64,000 nucleotides of DNA from contig JAVJRG010000005.1 in NCBI GenBank assembly GCA_040218535.1, positions 1,736,001 through 1,800,000 of the forward strand, in the 5' to 3' direction. The translations under genes were made by a program, and so were the position numbers. The DNA is from Lacipirellulaceae bacterium (GTDB lineage Bacteria; Planctomycetota; Planctomycetia; Pirellulales; Lacipirellulaceae). Shown in pieces: positions 35,138 to 44,070 of the stretch. Positions within the stretch are counted from its first letter, which is position 1, and each line of letters starts with the position of its first letter. The notes beneath the pieces were generated by a model. It was not told where the DNA came from, searched no databases, and was given only the letters and a program-made list of their open reading frames with translations.

Positions 35138-36283
35138 ATGAACGTCGAATGTCTCGAAACGCTGGATGCTCTCGAGCCATACTGGGCCCGCTGGGACGAG
35201 CTTGCCGGCGACTGTGTTTTCCGTAGCGCACTCTGGCAGCGCACCTGGATTGAGCATTACTGCTTTTGCGCCCAGAGTTCCGAACAACAAGCAGATTCCA
35301 ACTTGCGGGTGATTGTCGTTCGCGACGATTCTGACCAAATAGTCGCGATCTTGCCCTGCTATGAGAAGCAATCCTTCGCTTTAGGAAGGGTCTGGCGGCT
35401 GGTAGGCGACGGCGAAGTCTGCAGTGATCACTTAGGTTTCTTGTTTGAGCAGGAACGTGCCGACCAGGCTGTTGAGGCCATTGCTGAATACTTAGCGAGG
35501 CGGGACGACTGGGATTGCTTTGACTTCACCTACTTTGACGCTAACGACGACGCTTCGTGTCTACTAGCCGAGGTGTTGAAGACGCACAATTGCTTCGTTG
35601 AGTCATCACCTGGGCCAAACTGCTGGTCAATCGATCTTCCGGAGACCTGGGACGGCTACTTGATGATGCTCTCGAAATCGCATCGCAAACATATTCGTCG
35701 CCTCCAGAGAAGTGCCGCAGCAGCCGGACCGATTGAGTGGCATCTTGTCGAAGACGAGCAAGACTTTGAGGCTGCTTGGGCCAACTTGGTCGACCTCCAT
35801 CAACGGCGCAGGCACAGCCTTGGCGAGCCGGGCTGCTTCGCTTCCACAAGCTGGGCGGAGTTTCACAAAGACATTGCCCAGAAGTTGCTCTCTGCTGGAA
35901 TACTACGCCTTTCCTCTTTGGAGCTTGGCGGCCGTTTCGCTGCGGCTGAGTATCAGTTCGCCACGCCCACAACCATATCAGCCTACCAGGGTGGCCTCGA
36001 CCCCGATCGGCTTGACGAGCAGCCCGGGCGGCTCTCGCTGATCCACACGATTCAACATGCGATCAGCCAGGGCTGTACTCGGTACGACCTGATGCGAGGT
36101 GACGAGCCCTACAAGGCTAGTTGGCGAGCAGAACCCAATCGCACGCTTCGCGTGCAAGTCACCCCTGCGAGGCTTTCGGCACGCTTGCGATTCACCGCTT
36201 TGCAAAGCGTACGCAAGGCGGGGCGTTTCGCTAAGCAGATGGCTGGAAACACGCGCAAGCAAACTGAGCTAATCAACGAATAA
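35138..36283 (+). CDS. CelD/BcsL-type GNAT acetyltransferase
   Basis: About 381 residues from the ATG at 35138 (MNVECLETLDALEPYWARWD); the frame is open back to 34964, but the upstream part is unlike protein. Shows the double-GNAT pattern of the FemAB/CelD group: WDELAGDCVFRSALWQRTWI near the N-terminus, SKSHRKHIRRLQRSA in the middle, and the second half with GGRFAAAEYQFATPTTISAY followed by YDLMRGDEPYKASW. These enzymes transfer acyl groups to sugars during exopolysaccharide synthesis, and homologues sit in PEP-CTERM/exosortase polysaccharide loci. First gene of the plus-strand half of the surface-polysaccharide block; the deacetylase follows after 35 bases. Confidence 0.82.
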   Translation: MNVECLETLDALEPYWARWDELAGDCVFRSALWQRTWIEHYCFCAQSSEQQADSNLRVIVVRDDSDQIVAILPCYEKQSFALGRVWRLVGDGEVCSDHLGFLFEQERADQAVEAIAEYLARRDDWDCFDFTYFDANDDASCLLAEVLKTHNCFVESSPGPNCWSIDLPETWDGYLMMLSKSHRKHIRRLQRSAAAAGPIEWHLVEDEQDFEAAWANLVDLHQRRRHSLGEPGCFASTSWAEFHKDIAQKLLSAGILRLSSLELGGRFAAAEYQFATPTTISAYQGGLDPDRLDEQPGRLSLIHTIQHAISQGCTRYDLMRGDEPYKASWRAEPNRTLRVQVTPARLSARLRFTALQSVRKAGRFAKQMAGNTRKQTELINE

Positions 36284-36318
36284 ATCCTTCAACCCTATCA
36301 AAAGTTAGTCGTAGCCCC

Positions 36319-37173
36319 ATGTTACCCAACGCTTGTAAAGAACCGATTCTCGGAATGTACTACCTTGCCACCTTGCCCGGACGCCGGCAGGCAGCCTCGC
36401 GGCGTGCCGCGGAAAAGCGTGCCCCCATTACGACGTTGTTCTACCATCGCGTAGCGGACGACCATCCCAACGACTGGACGATTGGCTTCGAGCGATTTCA
36501 GGCGCATATCGAATGGATTCGTGAACGCTTCGAAATCATCACGCTCACCGAGGCTCAGCACCGCATTGGTTCCGAGGAAAATCGGACGCCGGCCGTTTGC
36601 ATTACTTTCGACGACGGATACGCAGACAACAGTCGCGAAGCCTTACCGTGGCTACTGGATGAGAAAGTGCCGTTCACGTACTTCGTCTCGACCGATCACA
36701 TCGCTGAAGGGAAGCCTTTCGCCCATGACGAGGAGGCCGGAGTTCCGCTCGCACCTAATAGCATCGAGGAACTCCGAGTTCTCGCCGATGCTGGCGTGGA
36801 AATCGGGGCGCACACACGCAGCCATGCTGACTGTGGGAAGATCGACGATGAGGAGCAACTCTACGAGGAGATCGTGGGCTCGAAACGTGACTTGGAAGCG
36901 ATGATCAATCGCCCCGTGCGTTACTTTGCTTTCCCTTACGGTTTGCACGAGAACCTCTCCAAAGCGGCGTTCCGGATAGCCTTTCAAGCCGGTTTCTGGG
37001 GCATTTGCTCAGCCTACGGCGGATACAACTTCCCTGGTGACGATTCCTTTCACCTCCAACGCATCCACGGCGACCCAAGCTGGGCTCGCTTTTGCAACTG
37101 GTTGACCGTCGATCCGCGCAAGTTGAAGCGGGTCGAACGGTTCGACGCTGGTGATTATCGCCTCTGCTTCTGA
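36319..37173 (+). CDS. Polysaccharide deacetylase (NodB domain)
   Basis: 284 residues, carbohydrate esterase family 4. Motif 1 TFDDGYADN (96-104) supplies the catalytic and metal Asp; motif 2 IGAHTRSH (about 165-172) supplies the metal His pair; RPVRYFAFPYGLHENLS is motif 3. Removes N- or O-acetyl groups from a surface polysaccharide. Homologues accompany FemAB/CelD transferases in PEP-CTERM loci, as here. ATG at 36319 lacks a good Shine-Dalgarno; the ATG at 36355 is an alternative. No signal peptide, so cytoplasmic or exported by another route. The flippase frame follows in the same reading frame after the stop at 37171. Confidence 0.9.
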   Translation: MLPNACKEPILGMYYLATLPGRRQAASRRAAEKRAPITTLFYHRVADDHPNDWTIGFERFQAHIEWIRERFEIITLTEAQHRIGSEENRTPAVCITFDDGYADNSREALPWLLDEKVPFTYFVSTDHIAEGKPFAHDEEAGVPLAPNSIEELRVLADAGVEIGAHTRSHADCGKIDDEEQLYEEIVGSKRDLEAMINRPVRYFAFPYGLHENLSKAAFRIAFQAGFWGICSAYGGYNFPGDDSFHLQRIHGDPSWARFCNWLTVDPRKLKRVERFDAGDYRLCF

Positions 37174-37305
37174 CATAAGTTTCTGACGGATAAGATCATC
37201 AACAGGACCGAACAGACCAACGACAGACAAAGCTCGCCCGATGCGAAAGCAAAGGGCAAGGGACGGCTACGTACCGATACATTCGCGGCAAGCGTCGTCA
37301 TTCTG

Positions 37306-38757
37306 TTGATCGTTACCTTGGTGCAGCGCACTGTCGGGTTTGGCAGGGGGATTCTATTTGGTCGCTGGCTTTCTCCCGAAGAACTAGGCCAGTGGGATCT
37401 GACTTACAGCTTTCTGCTACTGGCGGCCCCATTGGCAGTCCTCGGTGTCCCCGGCTCTTTCGGACGCTACGCGGAACACTATCGCCAGAAGACTCAGCTT
37501 CGGACTTTCCTCAAGCGGTCCGTCCTGTGGACAGGAATCTGCTGCGTCATTGCGACCCTGCTGATCGCCTGGGGAGCTCGCTTTTTTTCCGAGATCATCT
37601 TTAACACCTCAGAGCACGTCGAGCTGACGGTCGGCATCGCCTACTGCCTGGCGGCCATCATCTTGCACCACACGCTCACGGCACTTCTGACAGCAATGCG
37701 TCTCTACCGTGTCGTCTCAGCGATGACCTTCGCTCAGAGCCTGCTGTTTGCGATCGTCGCATTAGGGCTCGTTTGGTATTGGCCGACCAATGCAAGCGTG
37801 CTGATCGGTTACGGCTTGGCCTGCCTAGTTTCATCACTCGGAGCCCTGGCCTGGGCCTGGCCCGGGCTGAAGCAGATCGAGCAACCTCATGAGTCGCTGC
37901 CGCACAATCACTTCTGGCCGAAGCTCTTGCGATTCGCGTTTTTCGTCTGGATCGCCAATTTGCTGTCTCATTTGTTTACCATCATCGACCGTTCGATGCT
38001 GCTCCATTATTCCGGCATGTCACCAGAAGACGCCTGGGACACCATCGGGCAGTACCACAGCAGTCGGATTGTTCCACTTCTATTGGTTTCTTTTGCTGAC
38101 CTGCTGGGTGGACTGCTCCTTCCACACCTCAGTGCCGACTGGGAAGCCGGTCGCAAGCAGGCTGTCTCACAACGCCTGAACCTGACTCTCAAGCTCACCT
38201 CGCTCGGCATGCTTTGCTTTGGAGTTGCCGTTTTGATCTTCGAACCTTTCCTTTTCGGCGTCTTGCTTGAAGGAAAGTACGAAGAGGGTTCCGCAGTCCT
38301 ACCTTGGACTCTCGTCGGCTGCATCTGGTTTAGCTTGTACACCATTGCCCAAAACTACCTGTGGTGTGCCGAGAAAACCAAGCTTGCAATCGTCCCGCTA
38401 CTTTGGGGCGTTGCGGCAAATGTCCTGCTGAATCTGTTACTTCTACCACCACTGGGGCTCTACGGAGCCGTGCTCGCCACAGCAGCGGCAACGGTGGTTT
38501 GCTTTATCGCGACGCTGTTGCTCAACAGCCGTAACGAAATGCACGTTGATTCAGGAACCTGGCTCGCGTTTGCCTTGCCCACCGTCTTAGGGCTTGGTCT
38601 CTCGCCAGCTCTCATTACGTTGCTGGGAGTTGTCATCGTCATGTTCGCGACGAATTGGATCATCGGACAAGACGAGCGGCGGGAACTAACAGCCTTCTTA
38701 CAAACCTCGCTTGCGAAACTTCAACGGCCCAAAAGAACCGCACCAATAGCCCATTAA
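37306..38757 (+). CDS. Polysaccharide flippase (Wzx/MATE-like)
   Basis: At least 483 residues with 12 or more hydrophobic segments, of the oligosaccharide flippase/MVF group (GFGRGILFGRWLSPEELGQW at the N-terminus, then PLAVLGVPGSFGRYAEHYR). Moves lipid-linked repeat units across the inner membrane. The start is unsettled: the TTG at 37306 would cut the first helix, which really begins upstream (TDTFAASVVILLIVTLVQRT). The frame is open back to the deacetylase stop at 37171 with no ATG or GTG, only a CTG at 37183, so translation may start at a rare codon. The GT4 gene follows after 4 bases. Confidence 0.85.
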   Translation: MIVTLVQRTVGFGRGILFGRWLSPEELGQWDLTYSFLLLAAPLAVLGVPGSFGRYAEHYRQKTQLRTFLKRSVLWTGICCVIATLLIAWGARFFSEIIFNTSEHVELTVGIAYCLAAIILHHTLTALLTAMRLYRVVSAMTFAQSLLFAIVALGLVWYWPTNASVLIGYGLACLVSSLGALAWAWPGLKQIEQPHESLPHNHFWPKLLRFAFFVWIANLLSHLFTIIDRSMLLHYSGMSPEDAWDTIGQYHSSRIVPLLLVSFADLLGGLLLPHLSADWEAGRKQAVSQRLNLTLKLTSLGMLCFGVAVLIFEPFLFGVLLEGKYEEGSAVLPWTLVGCIWFSLYTIAQNYLWCAEKTKLAIVPLLWGVAANVLLNLLLLPPLGLYGAVLATAAATVVCFIATLLLNSRNEMHVDSGTWLAFALPTVLGLGLSPALITLLGVVIVMFATNWIIGQDERRELTAFLQTSLAKLQRPKRTAPIAH

Positions 38758-38761
38758 AAAC

Positions 38762-39934
38762 ATGGCAACCAAATCCAAAAACTTGCTACGAGTTCAGTTC
38801 ATTGCCACGAGCCTTCCGGTAGGCGGAGCGGAAACGCTACTGGTGAATCTGGTGCGCCGCCTCGACCCGAATCGATTTGCTCCGGAAATCGTCTGCCTCA
38901 AAGAGCCCGGTCCCTTGGGTGAGCTGCTTTCGCAAGAAATGCCAGTGCATAGCAATTTGATCGGCAACAAATACGACATCCGAGTGTTGTGGAAACTCTG
39001 GCGGCTGATGCGTCAGCGCGACGTCGGGGCGGTCGTTACCGTCGCCGCAGGAGACAACATGTTCTGGGGGCGTCTAGCTGCGAAACTTGCCGGCGTTCCT
39101 GTGGTTGCTTCGGCGCTACACAGTACCGGCTGGCCCGACGGGGTAGGGAAATTGAATCGGCTGCTGACACCTCTGACGGACGCATTCATCGCAGTCGCGG
39201 ACGGGCACGCACAGTTTCTCTCGGAGTTTGAACGATTCCCCGCGGAGAAAGTCCACACGATTTACAACGGGGTCGATACACAGCGATTCGCTCCGCATGA
39301 AGAAGCAGCACTCAAAGAAACGCTTGGCATCGATCCAACGTCGACCGTCGTCGGGATCCTGGCGGCCTTGCGTCCGGAAAAGAATCACGAGCTCTTCCTG
39401 CATGGAGCTGCAGTTTTGCTTAGAGATTTCCCCGAGACACAGTTCCTTGTAATGGGTGATGGCCCGCGACGTCATGACTTGGAACAACTGGCCTTCGATC
39501 TTGGCATTTCAAAGTCGATACATTTCCTCGGTTCGCGAGATGATGTTCCTCAGTTGCTCAATGTCTGTGATGTTGTTTCTTTGACGTCTCACAATGAGGC
39601 GAGTCCGGTCTCCGTTCTGGAAGCACTGGCCAGCGGCGTGCCTGTCGTCGCCTCAGAAGTGGGGTCCGTCAGAGAAACAGTCGTCGACGGTGAAACGGGG
39701 CTTCTCTTTCAAGCGGGCGACCAGCCGGCCTATGTCTCGGCGATGACCAAGCTACTGCAGAATGAGGCTCTACGAGTCTATCTGGGTGAGAACGGGCGAA
39801 AGCGTGTGATGGAGAAGTGGTCTCTCGATGGCATGACACGCGGATACGAGCAGCTCATTGAACGCATCTATTCCTCAAAGAGAAACCCTCGCATCGAAGC
39901 TGCAACCAGTAAAAGCCCGGCGGCAGCAACCTAA
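38762..39934 (+). CDS. Glycosyltransferase family 4
   Basis: 390 residues with the GT-B fold. The N-terminal domain shows VGGAETLLVNLVRRLDPNRF, the usual acceptor-side glycine-rich loop of GT4 enzymes; the C-terminal domain shows FLGSRDDVPQLLNVCDVVSL and the EX7E motif EASPVSVLEALASGVPVVAS (about 280-299), which binds the sugar nucleotide. Retaining transferase for assembly of the repeat unit flipped by the protein encoded 4 bases upstream. ATG at 38762. Donor and acceptor are not predictable. Confidence 0.9.
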   Translation: MATKSKNLLRVQFIATSLPVGGAETLLVNLVRRLDPNRFAPEIVCLKEPGPLGELLSQEMPVHSNLIGNKYDIRVLWKLWRLMRQRDVGAVVTVAAGDNMFWGRLAAKLAGVPVVASALHSTGWPDGVGKLNRLLTPLTDAFIAVADGHAQFLSEFERFPAEKVHTIYNGVDTQRFAPHEEAALKETLGIDPTSTVVGILAALRPEKNHELFLHGAAVLLRDFPETQFLVMGDGPRRHDLEQLAFDLGISKSIHFLGSRDDVPQLLNVCDVVSLTSHNEASPVSVLEALASGVPVVASEVGSVRETVVDGETGLLFQAGDQPAYVSAMTKLLQNEALRVYLGENGRKRVMEKWSLDGMTRGYEQLIERIYSSKRNPRIEAATSKSPAAAT

Positions 39935-40024
39935 GAGCACTATTGGAAGTGATTGGCCGAGCATTCCGCTCAGCCTTGCTGCTAGCTAAAATAAAGGATT
40001 CCACCTACTTCGCGCTAGCAGACC

Positions 40025-40627
40025 ATGATTACTGAAACACTGCTCACCTGGATCGCTCGCTTCATCAGCGGCGTCAGCGTGCGCTGGGTGGAATCGCAGC
40101 CTGATACCTGTCAGCGGGTTTACTTCGCAAATCATACCAGCCATTTGGATGGCATCCTCGTCTGGTCCGCATTGCCGCCGAACATGCGGAAACTTACGCG
40201 CCCGATCGCGGCAAAGGATTATTGGAGCGGGGGCTGGGTCCGTCGCAAGCTGGCGAAGACTTTCAACGTGATGCTGATCGACCGCACAAAGATCAAAGTC
40301 CACCAGAGCCCAATCGACCTGATCCTGAGGGAGATCGGCAAAACTCAGTCGCTGATCCTCTTTCCCGAGGGGGGACGCACCCCCGGTGGCGAGATCGGGG
40401 AGTTCAAAAGTGGACTCTATTACTTGGCAAAGAAACGCCCCGAGTTAGAGTTGATACCGGTACACATCAATAACATGAACCGGATTCTCCCACGCGGAGA
40501 AGTGCTTCCTGTGCCGCTGCTTTCAGCCGTCACTTTTGGCCCCCCGATGTGGCTGGAAGCGGGTGAAGGGAAAATGGATTTCCTTGGTCGAGCGCGCAAC
40601 GCAGTGCTTAGCTTGAAAGACGCATAA
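40025..40627 (+). CDS. 1-acyl-glycerol-3-phosphate acyltransferase (PlsC family)
   Basis: 200 residues. The acyltransferase block I, NHTSHLDG (36-43), holds the HX4D pair (H37, D42), and block III reads LFPEGGRTPGGEIGEFKSG. Other members use lysophosphatidic acid or related acceptors; the protein is short, as in many PlsC-like enzymes. The downstream neighbour cdsA uses phosphatidic acid, the product of a PlsC, so the pair plausibly makes phospholipid precursors. ATG at 40025; cdsA follows 51 bases downstream across a heptamer array. Confidence 0.88.
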   Translation: MITETLLTWIARFISGVSVRWVESQPDTCQRVYFANHTSHLDGILVWSALPPNMRKLTRPIAAKDYWSGGWVRRKLAKTFNVMLIDRTKIKVHQSPIDLILREIGKTQSLILFPEGGRTPGGEIGEFKSGLYYLAKKRPELELIPVHINNMNRILPRGEVLPVPLLSAVTFGPPMWLEAGEGKMDFLGRARNAVLSLKDA

Positions 40628-40641
40628 CAGAAATACCCTAC

Positions 40642-40676
40642 AGCTAATAGCTCACTACTAACGACTCACGATTAAT
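40642..40676. repeat. Array of five degenerate heptamers upstream of cdsA
   Basis: Five consecutive 7-mers (for example AGCTAAT, AGCTCAC, GACTCAC by position 40642, 40649, 40663) fill exactly 35 bases and end 2 bases before the cdsA ATG. It is the second of three such arrays in the window; the unit consensus is loosely NRCTNAY. Position next to the start leaves little room for a Shine-Dalgarno. Confidence 0.5.
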
Positions 40677-40678
40677 CC

Positions 40679-41638
40679 ATGCTCGAACATTGGGCTCTGA
40701 TCGCAATCGCAGTTGCTCTGCTCGCTCTCGCGACGTGGATTGGTCGCTGGCTGCGCGAGCAGGAGTCGCTCAGCTTAGACCTTCGCACCGTCGAAGCGTA
40801 CAACGCGCGAGTCCAAGCCTGGTGGTTTTTCGGCGGACTGCTGCTTGTTTCCTTCTTCTTCCCGAGAATCACAGTCGCCCTGTTCTGCGGAATTTCCTTC
40901 TGGGCACTGCGTGAGTTCGTCACCATCACGCCGACCAGCACCGGCGATCATCGAGCGTTATTCTGGGTGTTTTTCTTCTTTACACCGATGCAATTCATCC
41001 TGGTCGCTTACAACAACTATGGTTTGTACAGCGTGCTGATTCCCGTCTACGCGTTTCTGTTTATTGCCGCCCGAGTTGCCTTTAGCGGCGATTTCACAAG
41101 GTTCCTTGAGCGTGTCGCGAAAGTGCAAAGCGGGCTGATGCTCTGCGTCTATTGCCTCAGCTTCGCTCCGGCGCTGCTGTACCTCAAGTTCCCATCGGCT
41201 CCGGGCAGTGCACCGCAGGGCGAACGTGCCAACGCTGAGCTGCTGTTCTTCTTCATCACGATTGCACTGATCGCCGACCTCATGCAATTCCTGTGGAATC
41301 GCCTCTACGGCAAGCACGTCATTGCTGAGAAAGTTGATCCCATTCGTACCTGGGAAGGCCTCATCGGCGGAGCGATCACCACCTCGGCGATCAGCCTTGG
41401 ACTGGCTTGGGCGGCTCCGTTCCCCAATTGGTACCATGCCCCGGCAATGGCTTTGGTGATCGCACTGATGGCTTCCGCCGGTACGATGACGATGAGCGCG
41501 ATTAAACGCGATCGCGGCGAGTTAGCCTCGGGCACTTTTGTTGAAGGGCACGGAGGGGTACTCAATCGGATCGATGCCCTCTGCTTTGCTGCTCCGGTCT
41601 TTTATCACCTGACGCGTTACTTCTTTGCGGCACGCTAA
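40679..41638 (+). CDS. cdsA: Phosphatidate cytidylyltransferase
   Basis: Makes CDP-diacylglycerol from phosphatidic acid and CTP. The 319-residue protein has eight or so hydrophobic segments and the family signature in the last third: KVDPIRTWEGLIGGAITTSA and SAIKRDRGELASGTFVEGHG followed by NRIDALCFAAPVFYH. The usual signature reads S-x-x-KR-x-x-G(K)D-x-G, matched here as SAIKRDRGE. ATG at 40679, no Shine-Dalgarno because a heptamer array abuts it. Ends in a GCTAACGCC element shared with the convergent gene. Confidence 0.9.
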   Translation: MLEHWALIAIAVALLALATWIGRWLREQESLSLDLRTVEAYNARVQAWWFFGGLLLVSFFFPRITVALFCGISFWALREFVTITPTSTGDHRALFWVFFFFTPMQFILVAYNNYGLYSVLIPVYAFLFIAARVAFSGDFTRFLERVAKVQSGLMLCVYCLSFAPALLYLKFPSAPGSAPQGERANAELLFFFITIALIADLMQFLWNRLYGKHVIAEKVDPIRTWEGLIGGAITTSAISLGLAWAAPFPNWYHAPAMALVIALMASAGTMTMSAIKRDRGELASGTFVEGHGGVLNRIDALCFAAPVFYHLTRYFFAAR

Positions 41639-41657
41639 CGCCCCAGCCGCTAACGCC
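41634..41657. repeat. Direct repeat of GCTAACGCC across two convergent stop codons
   Basis: GCTAACGCC is found at 41634-41642 and 41649-41657, so both cdsA (stop 41636-41638) and the minus-strand peptidase gene (stop 41650-41652) end inside the same repeated motif. A related GTTAGCG/CGGGTT element occurs near 62055-62090. It may be a dispersed intergenic element that supplies C-termini. Confidence 0.4.
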
Positions 41658-42642
41658 GCAGTGTCCCGCCAAGCGAAGCGTCTCTCGCTCGCAGATAGGG
41701 CGAAATCGCTTTGCTCGCTTGTCCCGGGGTTGGAGTCACAGGCCAATCTTGAGCGGCGCGCGGCACTTTGCTGGCCGCCAAATCGCTGTCAGAGTCTCTT
41801 GCTGAAGCCGGATCTTGCCCACGCATAACGGCTTGTTCTGCCGCAGCTAAGACGACATCACCCTGGGGAGCGATCTCGGGTTGGCCATTACGCACCCAAT
41901 CGAGCCAAGAATTCTGCAAAGCCAACAGGTGTGGATAGGAATAATTCTCCTCGATCGCCCGCGGCCAGTTCTCATCAGTCAAACCATCTTCAATGAACCG
42001 CATGAAGGCTCGCTTCCCTTTCTGGGCAATCAAATACTTCGCCAGCGAGTGCCCTTGAGCATACAAAGGCAAAACGTCACGGGGATATTCCTTCATGGCG
42101 AACATGTCGTTGAAGGGAATGCCGCGCCGGGTCTTAAGGAACTCAATCAGCATGCGCTCCTGTTTGCCGATTTCGCTCTCGTGCTCGACAGTCGTGCAGG
42201 CACCCTCATCCGCCCAGCGGGGTAGGGGACGGCGAAAGTGGCTGGCGAAGATCGTGTGAGTTACTTCGTGCGGAACCACGGAATCGAGAACCCGTTCCGC
42301 CGACCCTTGGATATCCATACGCCAACCAAACACGCGTCCGCGATCGAACACAAAACTCGTCGCGCCGCCGGCCCCAAGATTCGGCGATACCTTTGCCTTG
42401 ATTGGGCAAGGCTTCGGCCAATTCTCCAGCGGCTCGCCTAGCCACTCGATCGCAAGTTCCCGGCGACATCGCTCAGCAGTATCACCAATGGCTTTCGCCA
42501 ATTGTCGCGTGGGGGCATCGACCGTGAAATTAGCAGTGCGGTAAGCGGCTGCATTGGCACGGCCAGAGAGAAAGAATGCAGCAATCGAAAATGCTGCTAA
42601 TACCAGGCGCACTTTGCGTGCGCACTTTGCTTGAGCTTCCAT
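41650..42642 (-). CDS. Exported zinc metallopeptidase-like protein (gluzincin motif)
   Basis: 330 residues with a signal peptide (VRLVLAAFSIAAFFLSGRANA). The motif HEVTH (125-129) is a classical HExxH zinc site and WADEGA (E146) is the third ligand of gluzincins, 17 residues downstream. FARQ-type flanks are absent, but DSVVPHEVTHTIFASHFRRP fits the peptidase MA group. It may be an active peptidase or a planctomycete family of peptidase-like proteins. ATG at 42642; convergent with cdsA. A second low-complexity C-terminus (TPTPGQASKAISPYLRARD) follows the folded domain. Confidence 0.8.
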   Translation of the reverse strand: MEAQAKCARKVRLVLAAFSIAAFFLSGRANAAAYRTANFTVDAPTRQLAKAIGDTAERCRRELAIEWLGEPLENWPKPCPIKAKVSPNLGAGGATSFVFDRGRVFGWRMDIQGSAERVLDSVVPHEVTHTIFASHFRRPLPRWADEGACTTVEHESEIGKQERMLIEFLKTRRGIPFNDMFAMKEYPRDVLPLYAQGHSLAKYLIAQKGKRAFMRFIEDGLTDENWPRAIEENYSYPHLLALQNSWLDWVRNGQPEIAPQGDVVLAAAEQAVMRGQDPASARDSDSDLAASKVPRAAQDWPVTPTPGQASKAISPYLRARDASLGGTLRR

Positions 42643-42950
42643 GCTCAGTACCTCGTAGGGTCAAAGGACGGTCCATGTCCATAATCCGGTGCGAGCGAAC
42701 TCTGCTTTCCAAGCGCTCGCCACGGGGATCGAAATCGTAGGCTGCAAAAGGTGGTCCAATCTTTGGACCACCGTGCATAACGCTTACGATCATTGCCAAA
42801 CTAAGGTTCGCGGGAGAACCAAATTATTGGCAACTCCCCTGAGGACAACTCGCAGTTTTGCCCTCAAGGTTTGCAGAATTTACCAAGAGTGACCCGATTT
42901 CACCTAGAGCAGTTCCGCTAGCATTGAATCGTTAGCTCGCTGCACCAGCC
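42643..42950. other. Intergenic region downstream of fabI
   Basis: About 310 bases between two minus-strand genes. It contains the fabI terminator-like hairpin (42746-42772) and must hold the promoter of the downstream peptidase gene. No convincing coding frame. Confidence 0.35.
42746..42772 (-). terminator. Terminator-like hairpin downstream of fabI
   Basis: Perfect 10-bp inverted repeat GGTGGTCCAA (42750-42759) with TTGGACCACC (42763-42772) around a 3-base loop. On the minus strand the stem is followed by TTTTGC, a short T tract. It lies about 180 bases after the fabI stop, so it may close the fabI transcript. Confidence 0.6.
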
Positions 42951-43781
42951 TCAGCCACCGCGTGCGGCCTTGATCTGATCAAGCATTCGCCCTGGTGAGC
43001 CCATCGCGTTGTAGCCGCCATCGAGATGGAGAATTTCACCACTGATGCCACTCGACATTTCTGAGAGTAAGAAAGCACCGCTCTTGCCGGCTTCCTCGTG
43101 GGTGATGTTGCGGCCTAGGGGAGCCATCGCCTCGTAGAGCCCCAGCATTTCATCGACGCCGGCTCCACGGCCAGAAATCGTCTGCAACGGGCCAGCGCTC
43201 AAGGCATTCACGCGAATCCCGCGTGGTCCAAGATCGAATGCCAGGTACTTCACAATGGAGTCCAGTGCCGCCTTGCAAACCCCCATGACGTTATAGCCCG
43301 GCACGCACTTCTCACCGCCGTAGTAGGTGAGCGTGAGGATGCTGGCATTGTCGGCAAGTGCTTCTCTGGCGTGGTTTGCCAAAGCCATGAGGCTGTAGGC
43401 GCTGATTTCCATGGCCAGCTTGAAGCCTTCCCGACTGGTGGCGACCGTGTCTTTCTTCAAATCTTCAGGCGGAGCGAACGCGATTGAGTGCAGCAAGAAG
43501 TCGATCTGGCCAAATTCGCTCTTCGCCTTCTCAACGACGGCTGCAATTTGGGTGTCGTCTGTCACGTCCATGGGATGAACGAACTTCGCCTGGCTGTTCC
43601 CATCGGTCAGCTTCGTAATGCGGCCCAGATTCTTCTTCCGCTCGTCATCCGGCTTGTCCGGCATGTAGGAGAACCCACACTCGGCCCCCTCGTTCATGGC
43701 CCGCTCCGCGATCGCCCAGGCGATCGATTGCTTATTGAAGACTCCGGTAATCAGGCCCTTTTTGCCATCAAACATACCCAT
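42951..43781 (-). CDS. fabI: Enoyl-ACP reductase (NADH)
   Basis: Last step of fatty acid elongation. The 276 residues start best at the ATG at 43781 (MGMFDGKKGLITGVFNKQS), because GGAG lies 6 bases upstream; the frame also offers an ATG at 43793. SDR fold with GVFNKQSIAWAIAE at the dinucleotide loop, the active-site tyrosine in LTYYGGEKCVPGYNVMGVCK, where Y-x6-K is the FabI catalytic pair, and the C-terminal substrate loop. Contains the usual long FabI insertions. Divergent from the sigma-54 activator gene. Confidence 0.95.
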   Translation of the reverse strand: MGMFDGKKGLITGVFNKQSIAWAIAERAMNEGAECGFSYMPDKPDDERKKNLGRITKLTDGNSQAKFVHPMDVTDDTQIAAVVEKAKSEFGQIDFLLHSIAFAPPEDLKKDTVATSREGFKLAMEISAYSLMALANHAREALADNASILTLTYYGGEKCVPGYNVMGVCKAALDSIVKYLAFDLGPRGIRVNALSAGPLQTISGRGAGVDEMLGLYEAMAPLGRNITHEEAGKSGAFLLSEMSSGISGEILHLDGGYNAMGSPGRMLDQIKAARGG

Positions 43782-44070
43782 GAATCGCTCCATCTCATCC
43801 GCTGTGAACTGATTGCGAGGTCGAGAACTCTCGCAGGATCAAAGCAAGATAGCAACTGTCCTACCGCCTGAGAACAGTCCATTTTCGTGCGGATCGACTC
43901 AAAACATAGCTATTTCACGCGATTTCTGATCCAGTCCAGCCATATAGTGAATCTTATTGATATCACTCGAATTGACCTAAGGCAGCCCTTATCGTATACT
44001 TTTGAGTACATTTGGAACGAAATAACGATTCGATTTCGCACAAACAACTCACTATTGCACCTAATGCGTT

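Noticed and set aside
42746-42772. Taking the GGTGGTCCAA hairpin as a regulatory site for the downstream peptidase gene
   Set aside because: The T tract on the minus strand after a perfect stem favours termination of the fabI transcript.
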